Shown here: positions 12,311-21,300 of the stretch, in pieces
Layout of the letters: every line of letters begins with the position of its first letter
Position numbering within the stretch: position 1 is the first letter of the stretch
From: Diphasiastrum complanatum
Taxonomy: Eukaryota; Streptophyta; Lycopodiopsida; Lycopodiales; Lycopodiaceae
Reading direction: 5' to 3'
DNA length: 64,000 nt
NCBI GenBank assembly: GCA_029204225.1
Contig: CM055092.1
Coordinates: forward strand, 71,571,895 to 71,635,894
Position numbers and translations under genes: made by a program
The notes under the pieces: generated by a model
What the model was told of the DNA's origin: nothing
The model's input: the letters and a program-made list of their open reading frames with translations, nothing else
Databases searched by the model: none

Positions 12311-15300
12311 TAGATGATAAAAGAGGGGATTAGATATTGGAATTAAGGGTTTAAAGTTTGGGGGTAGATATTAGATACTAGCTGGTAGCTACCATGTGTT
12401 GCGCCGGCGCCTCAAAGGGCGTTGGGACTTGAGCGGTTTCCCCAACACGCGCTTAAGTCTAACATTCATCCATCATGCACTTACGTAAAAGCCAACTCAG
12501 AAACATAACAAGCTTAACCATTCAGACTTAAGAAAACTGGAATCCCAACCAACCCGAAAGCCAACTCAAAATCCGTCCCCAAAAGGTAACCAAAGGCAAA
12601 GACAAGCCACACATGAAACCCAAGGCATAGTGGTCGCCAAACTGACCGATTGGCATAGCGGCAAGCCCCATGTCGATGACAGGGACCCTTAGGCGCCAGC
12701 GACGCAAAAAGGTTGTAGTAAGGGTCCTTCCACTTGGACCAGTCCCGGAGGCGAAACCGAAATGGTAATCATCCCCAAGGATCAACTTTATTAGATTTGG
12801 AAGAGGTTACATTCATACATAGACTGACCGGTCTCGGGGCCACCAACACGTGCTGGGCATTGTGCCTGGCTCATGCTGGTAGAGGGAGCTGAGACCTGGC
12901 GACTGGATTCTTGGCGCTGGTTGAGCTGCCCAAGTTTCTGTCTGCCGGACTCCCCCTATAGTTCTGCTGTGATTCGGCGCACCCCCTCTGTTCTGAAACA
13001 TAGTGCTTTCTGGTAAAGCACGCTTTTTGGGACTTAGTTTTTATTTTGCTGATTAAGCCTGGCAAGCCTGGCAGAATCAGTCTGGCTCCCGGACATGAGT
13101 CCCGGGAGCCGTTCCGGTGGCAGAATCAACTTGCTTCTTGGAACAATCGGTAGCCGACCATTGCTTATCTCGAAGGGTGCCCTTCCAGTAGATCTGTTCA
13201 CTTGGTTGTTATGTGCAAACTCGAGAATATCCAAGTAGTATCAGATTGGTCCCAAGCGACATAATTTCGTAAATATTGTTCAATCCGTCGATTGACTCGC
13301 TCCGTTTGCCCATCTGTCTGAGGGTGATATGCAGTACTGAAATTCAGTCCGGTTCCCACGAGGCGAAATAGACAAGTCCAAAACTTTCCGACGAACTTGG
13401 TGTCTCAGTCAAAAATAATCGTTCTAGGCAGGCCGTGGTATTTGAAAACACATTTGAAAAATAACCTTGCCACTTCTTCAGCTGTCACTAAACTTTTAGT
13501 TGGTACTAGATGAACTTGCTTTGAAAAGCGGTCAACCACCACATAAATTGAGTCGAAGCCTTGGCACCGTGGTAGTTGAACAATAAAATCCATGCTCACC
13601 GAATCCCATGGGTATGCTGGTACCGGAAATGGTTGGAGTAGTCCAGCTGGAGCTAGCGGTTCCACCTTCACTTGTTGACATGTCGGGCATGTTTGCACAT
13701 AGGATTCAACGTCTGCCCACATACTTGGCAATAGAAGCCTCTTTTGAGAAGTTCATACATGCGATTCACCCCTGGATGCCCGGCGGCTAGTACGTCATGA
13801 TGTTCTCGCAAGACTTTCTTCCTCAGGTTGATGTTGTCTGGGACATATACTCTGCGTTGTTTATAAACAACCATTTGATCTTTCCAAGTGAAATGTTTAT
13901 GAGGCTTTCCCAGCTGGAATTCGATCATTAAGTCCTTCGCCAACGCATCTACACCATAATTCTCCCTGATTTCTTGGAGTAGGCCAGTCACCTGAGTTGT
14001 CACTGTTGCCATCAAGTGTTCCTGTCTACTTAGTGCGTCCGCCACCACATTGTTCTTTCCCGCCGTGTGTAAAATGTCTATATTGAATTTTGAGAGAAAG
14101 TTTTGCCATCGCATTTGCTTTGGCGTGAGCATACCTTGGGATGAGAAGTACTTGAGTGATACATTATCAGTGAACGCCTTAAAGGGTTTTCCTGCCACAT
14201 AATGTCTCCAATGCTCCACAGCTTGAACTACTGCGACCATTTCTTTTTCATGAGTTGGCCATCATCGCTCTACGTCACTCAATTTCTTTGAAAAATATGC
14301 AACAGGTTTTCCGTCTTGCATCAGCACGGCCCCAATAGCAAAGTTCGATGCGTCTGTATGTATTTCAAAAGGTTTGCTAAAGTCCGGTAAGGTAAGGATG
14401 GGTTCTTGAGTGATCCGTCGTTTTAGTTCATGGAACGCTGCTTCACATTCCGGTGTCCATGTCATCTTCAGATGAATCTTGGTCTGCTCCAACAGTGGTG
14501 CCACAATTTTGCTAAATGCCTCAATGAATCTCCTGTAAAAGTTACATAAGCCCACAAAGGATTTGATGCCATGAACAGTTTTAGGTGCTAGCCAATCCAA
14601 GATAGCCTTGATCTTCTTAGGATCCATTCGAATCCGTCCGTGGCCTATAACATGTCCAAGGAAGTCAACTTCCTCCACCACAAACTCACATTTCTCTCTT
14701 TTCGCGAACAAGCAGTTCCTCCTCAGTCGTTGGAGAACTGTCCTTAAATGTTTAATGTGATCTTTAAGGTTCCGGCTAAATACTAATATGTCATCGATGT
14801 ACACAATGACAAATTCATCCAGGCAGTCTTGAAATATATTGTTCATCAACGTGCAAAAAGTGGCTGGTGCGTTTGTTAGACCGAATGGCATCACCAGGAA
14901 CTCGTGACTCCCGTACCGCGTTCGAAACGCCGCTTTGTGCTCATCACCTTTAGCTATTCGAATTTGATGATATCCAGATCTGAGATCTATTCGGCTAAAG
15001 TATTTGGCATGTTTGAGTTGGTCGAATAGGTCATCAATTCTAGGCATGGGGTACTTGTTCTTGATGGTACTCTTGTTAAGCATGCGATAATCCACACACA
15101 TTCGAAGAGTTTTGTCCGCCTTTTCCACGAACAACACTGGGGCTCCAAAAGGTGAAGCGCTAGGTCTAATAAAACCTTTGTCTATCAATTCACCAAGTTG
15201 TCGTTTCAGTTCCGCCAACTCCTCTTGTGACATTCTGTAGGGTGCTCGTGAAGTTGGCTCTGTTCCTGGTACCAACTCAATTTTATGGTCCACTGGTCTT

Positions 15301-18300
15301 CGAGGAGGTAGCTTAGTTGGGAGTTCCTCCGGGAACACATCGCTAAATTCTTCTAACAGATCTGCCACTTCTTTTGGCAAGTTTTCTTGTCGCACGCTTT
15401 TCCCTTCTGGGACTTCTCGGCAGATGCAAAGAAAGCACTTTGACCTTTTCCCTTTCGCCATTCTTTTCATCGCTAATGCTGCAACCAGATTTTGTTCAAT
15501 ATCGGTATCCTTAGCATTTCCTTCGGGCAGGGGCAGGGCTTTTGTCACGCAAATTTGTCCCTTATAATCCAAGAGGACCAAGTTTGAGCTCCTACCCAAA
15601 ACTGCGATACAGTGTTCATTTAACCAAGGGAGGCCCAAAATCACATCGAAGGCATCCATCTCTAAAATCACAAAGCTAAGTTTAGCCTTCCATCTTCCAA
15701 TCTGCACCGGAATGTTCAATGTCGCTTTGTCTGCATCTAGTGCTCCCTTCGCTGTTTCTACCGTGAGAGTAGATGTAACATTCCTGGTCGGCAAGCTGAA
15801 TTGTTCCACTACGCTCCTTGAGATATAGTTATGTGAAGCTCCGGAGTCGATCATGAAATCTGACTTCCTCCCCGCGATCTTTCCTGATAAGAATAACAAT
15901 CTTGAACCAGTCTTGGGGGTTGCCCCATGGAAGTTCCTTTCCATACTTGTGTGTCGTCCACTCATAAATGTAAGCTCCTCTCACAACTCCCAACTAGATC
16001 AGATCACTTGGATCAAAACAAGTAGTCAGGGATAATTCAGGTCCAGGCAAGCACTCCACAAACGAACATACCAACCAAAGCTAAATAGAGGATCCCTCTC
16101 AAGTCACATTCCCCTTGAGACCGGACGTAGGACCTTTGCCTAGCCGCGCCCACACAAATCTATCACAGAATTAGCCCACGGGGAAACATCCATCCAACCA
16201 TCCGTGCTTTCACCATTAAGCAGCACATTGCCTCAGTCACGCCCCACCACTTTTTGGTCGATAGCCCTTATAGCTAAACGATCGGCAGCTATCCCGCACC
16301 GGCAGCTAATCACCCGTGCTTTACACCCGAATTCGAGCAGCATCTCTGTATCAATGGTTAACCCGTACAGTTCGAATATGTCGCCCCGCACCCCACAAGG
16401 TACAGACCGTGCTTTCACCTACCTAGGCAGCACTTTGCCTCATCCGTCCTACATGCAGACAGCACCAGGCCCGAACCGCGAGAACTGACCGTGCTTACAC
16501 CTCGAGGGCAGCACTTTGACTCATCAAGTCCCCCGTTCTGCCGACCACCCCGACCGTGGACGCACCCGTGCTTACATTGTGGGCAGCACCTTGGGCAACG
16601 GTTGTCCTGACAAATCCCAAAACGTGGCCATCCCTGTGAGACTTGCATAGCTGACCGGCTAGTCGGCTCTGATATTCAGATTGATCCAAGAAACATCGCA
16701 CACTACTGGTTCTGAAGCAAAGCATGTAGGCGTCGGCGCCTCAAAGGGCGCTGGGACTTGAGCGGTTTCCCCAACACGCGCTTAAGTCTAACATTCATCC
16801 ATCATGCACTTACGTAAAAGCCAACTCAGAAACGTAACAAACTTAACCATTCAGACTTAAAAAAACTGGAATCCCAACTAACCCGAAAGCCAACTCAGAA
16901 TCCGTCCCCAAAAGGTAACCAAAGGCAAAGACAAGCCACACATGAAACCCAAGGCATAGTGGTCGCCAAACTGACCGATTGGCATAGCGGCAAGCCCCAT
17001 GTCGATGACAGAGACCCTTAGGCGCCAGCGACGCAAAAAGGTTGTAGTGAGGGTCCTTCCACTTGGACCAGTCCCGGAGGCGAAACCAAAATGGTAATCA
17101 TCCCCAAGGATCAACTTTATTAGATTTGGAAGAGGTTACATTCATACATAGACTGACCGGTCTCGGGGCCACCAACACGTGCTGGGCATTGTGCCTGGCT
17201 CATGCTGGTAGAGGGAGCTGAGACCTGGCGACTGGATTCCTGGCGCTGGTTGAGCTGCCCAAGTTTGTCTGCCGGACTCCCCCTATAGTTCTGCTGTGAT
17301 TCGGCGCACCCCCTCTGTTCTGAAACATAGTGCTTTCTGGTAAAGCACGCTTTTTGGGACTTAGTTTTTATTTTGCTGATTAAGCCTGGCAAGCCTGGCA
17401 GAATCAGTCTGGCTCCCAGACATGGGTCCCGGGAGCCGTTCCGGTGGCAGAATCAACTTGGTTCCTGACTAGGCCATGACTCGAGCTCCAGAGCTAGCTC
17501 ATGACTTGTGACTACTTGACTGGCTCACCACAGGTCGGAGGCTCAGTCCTTGACGTTCTAACTTGCTCTGGGACCTTAGGGAATGTCACCCCTTAGAGTC
17601 TTACAGGGCACGCTGGGTGCACCTGAGTCAGCTTTACAACACCATGCCAAGGTCTAGGGGCCCCTTATAGGATTCATGTAAAGATAGCTTTTGATTATGG
17701 CACCTCGGGCATGAAGCAATGGACTTGCACGTAGCCCCACTCATATGAAGGTGCACCTTTTACTTTTGTGTCTCTTCCAAATCACTACTTGAACACAATC
17801 ATTGCTAATAGGTGTCACTACAACAAAGGAGGCTAGTCCGACAACTACCAATAGTGTTCGTGACCCCACTCTCAACTTTTAGTGCCAAATGCATTATGCT
17901 AGTAGCCAAACATTGCAATTTGATACTAGTTAGTACTTTGAAGTTGAACTTTGAAGTTGTAATTTGTAAACAATAACTGAAAATAGAGTGGCTGATGCAT
18001 TGTCTCGAATAGTGTATCAAATGTCATTTGTGGTCATTGAAAATGACCTACTGGTTGAGATAAAGAAGGCTCAACTAGAGGATCCTTAGTGTAAGAGAGT
18101 GGAGCTTGAGGTGAGTCATGGCCATGCAGAGTCTCATGAGGAGAGCTCTATTCCCTTTGCTCGCACTTATCTTAAGTATACCATAGAAGATGGTTTTGTT
18201 AAGAGGAATGGCAAATTTCTCATTCCAGCTTTTGAGGAGCTGCGTAGGAAAATCTTGCATTCATGTCATGATAGCCCTAGTGCAGGTCATCCTGGTGTGG

Positions 18301-21300
18301 ATAAGACTTGTGAGTTGATTCGACATAGTTTCTGGTGGCCTAAAATTAACAAGGATGTCCATAGTTATGTGACACATTGTCTTAAGTGTTAAGCTAACAA
18401 AGTCGAAAGGATTAAAGTTCCTGGATTGTTACACTCGTTGCCTATTCCAGAGGGAAGATGGGAGAGTGTATCGATGGACTTTATTACACACTTGCCTCGT
18501 ACACAGCTTCAACATGATGCCGTAATGGTTGTGGTTGACAGACTCACAAAATTGCCTCATTTCATTCCAACCCATTATAAGACAGATGCACCTGGGGTAG
18601 CTGATCTATTCATACAGCATGTATTCAGACTTCATGGGTTACCATCAACCATAGTGTCTGATAGAGATCCACGCTTTACGGGTCATTTTTGGACTGCCGT
18701 AATGGACAAGCTCGAGGTGCCATTGAGAATGAGCAGTACTAATCACCCTAAAACGGATGGTCCTCAAACAAAGAGAGTTAACGATGTTCCTTGAGGAGGG
18801 AAGGAATGTTGTGCACTTATATTCCTGCCTCAGTGTGAACATGTCGGACTTGTAAATTGTAAATTTCAAATATTAAAATGGCTCACACCGGCCTATGGTG
18901 TTTTGTAAAAAATGTAAATAGCAAGTTTCTGGTAACTTGTTGTCCTACTTATATTTGGTATAGGGTACTAGATCTTAATTTAGAGGCTGTTGGACTGACC
19001 TCCTAAAAAGTATGAGAGTTGACTGGTCAACGAGATGCGTGTCTATGCTCATTGGGACACTTGGTCTAGTGCATGAGTTGACACGGGTCGGACGGTCCTC
19101 CTACTCGCTTGCCAATGTGTCAGGGTACTGCCCAGTGGCAAGTGTCGATTGTGGATGGGGCTTGCCATGTCTCGACATTAGGAAAGGGTCAGGGTTAAGT
19201 GGGTGCTGGAGGATTATGTATAAGTGAGCCTAGAGAGAGGCATTCATCATCATAATCTATGCAGCAAGTGGCCGGGAGGAGACTTAGCAGCAGTGCTCTT
19301 ATGTGTTTATGTTTGTAGCTTGCCATGTACTTTGAAGAGAAAGTGGATATTTGGTGCCTACTTTGGTGTGCTTTGAGTTGAATTCAAAGAGCTTTGTTAA
19401 TTCTGAATTTGAACTTATATCCCGTCTGTTTTTCATTTGTCATCTTCATTCAAATTTTAAATTTCATGAATATTAATTTTTTGGATTTTTGAATTTTACA
19501 GGCTTGATGAAATAAGGGACCTATGGCAAAGCAGATGACAATGGTTCCATCAGCCCGTGTAAGTTGTGGCTAGCATACTTCACCCATTGTGGAGGTGTGA
19601 AACCCACTTCCATGATAATCATTGAATGAAATGCAATTCAATGAGACATTAAACCGTAGCCTATAATGAATCATGAATCAAGTTACTTAGTACTACTAAC
19701 TTTCAAGTCAGTGTAGGTTGTAAACTGTTAGGTAGTTATTGGTTACTAGTTGCTTGTACGTGTAGGTTGTTAACTACTAGGTAGTTATTGGTTACTAGAC
19801 TCTCGAGGACCGAGAACTCTAGATTCCGCCCTCAAGACTCACAAATGAAGAGACTCGAGACTTATCAGGAGACAGGACAATGGACACGATAATCTAACAC
19901 ACATAGAGGCCAAATTGCACCTCAAGGCCTAATTGCACGAAATGAGAACTTATTTTTGCTATAATAGAAGGCCAACAACAAAACCCAGCCCCTTTTCTCT
20001 TATCTCTCATTTGAGCTTTCTCTTTCTTTTTTTCTTCAGCAGGACCACCGTCCTTCCAAATTGATGCCTGTTAAGTTCTTATGGAGCAAGAACTCCCTCC
20101 TTTCAAATCAATGCCTGGTAAGTTTTAACCCAACAATGGGGCTGGGTCCAAAAAGTATACCTGATTTGCCCCTGCTTCACAAAGAGGCGGTGCCACCTCA
20201 TGTGTCACATGGTGGGAGGGAACTCAAGTATAATTGAAAAGGAGAAAGGCCCATGCTTCTACTATGGTGAGATGTGAAATTGCCATCCAGCAGAGCTTGA
20301 AACAGGCCTAACCTGAAACTTGAAATGTCTAAAGTTACAGTATTGCCCCGGCAGAATCCAATCTAACCATTTGCTTGCCTTGATAGTTCAGTTCGTAGTG
20401 ATAGGCAGATCTAGTAAACCTACGGGATCTTAATGCTGCTATGCAAATACACATGTTCTTGGCAGGGGGCACAAGCACCTTGTTTTAAATAGCAATTTAA
20501 TCGAATCATTTGCTTGCTCTATAGTTCAGTTCGTGATAATAGGCAGATCTACAAAAGCAAGAAATGTCGGTAGTATCCACCGGATCTTCTAGTGAAATGC
20601 ATTATTATGCTACTATCCAATACAAGTGCTCTAAGTCGCAAACACCTTGTTCTAAGTTGCAATCTACTAACTAATGATCAAATGCTGGCTGGAGTAACGT
20701 TTTAAGAAGGTCATTATTAATCACCTGAGGTGAGTCGCGGCAAGCAGGATTGGAGAAAATCCCACCATTGTAGAATTGAAAAGCATCGATAACCTCAAAA
20801 GCAACGCTCACCGGTCTTACCAGACCCACCGCATACTTCAATTCATCTTCTGCACCCTGTTTCCCGACCAACCAGCAGATACATGAGGCCTTAGCCTTAC
20901 TAATTTAACAGTAGTTGGAATGGACATCATCAATGAAGTAAGATCAATCGTTGGATCGTGTGGTAGGGTAAAGGAAAAAGAGGGATATTAACTTCACAGG
21001 CCGATAGTTGCCACAACTAATATCAACAAAGCACTGTGTCTTACCAACCTCTGTGATATTGACGACGTCATAGACTTTTGCACCAATTGCGTTGGATTGA
21101 AACTTGCACTTTCCATCTTTTGCTGTGTATGGATACGATTCTTCGGTGTCAAGCCCTCCATTGTATCTGATATACTCAAACGCCTGGGAAGGCAAGCCCC
21201 CATTGCAACCATAGTTGTTAAATGCCTGAGCACAATCTACAAGTTGCTGCTCAGACAGAATCACCATCTTCCCGGTAGCCTGTGCATGAGCAGCTTCCAG

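Larger units (their letters stand above)
12397..17455 (-). mobile_element. Ty3/gypsy LTR retrotransposon, pol-bearing, gag-less
   Basis: Complete from LTR to LTR: 5' LTR 16725-17455, decayed PBS 16666-16677, leader to 15966, protease/RT/RNase H/integrase 13034-15965, 3' LTR 12397-13128. It lies in the same orientation as the host protease gene. There is no gag between leader and protease. Four lesions break the pol frame. Outer flanking pentamers (CCATG left, ACTTG right) are not a clear target-site duplication, so the exact ends are uncertain by a few bases. The LTRs differ at about 12 positions in some 720, all transitions, plus a 2-bp indel, which suggests a fairly recent insertion. Confidence 0.9.
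8429..20724 (-). other. giant TE-filled intron 6 of the protease gene
   Basis: 12,296 bp between exons 6 and 7, against 89-205 bp for the other six introns. Contents: anonymous sequence 8429-12396, a sense-oriented gypsy element 12397-17455, a plus-strand gypsy integrase remnant with 3' LTR 17985-19500, and anonymous sequence with local duplications 19501-20724. In the first anonymous part, 9350-9830 has an LTR-like look, but I could not set borders. Confidence 0.88.

Noticed and set aside
12528-13065. ORFs of 60-85 codons, repeated at 16878-17392
   Set aside because: They lie inside the two LTRs and appear twice only because the LTRs are direct repeats.
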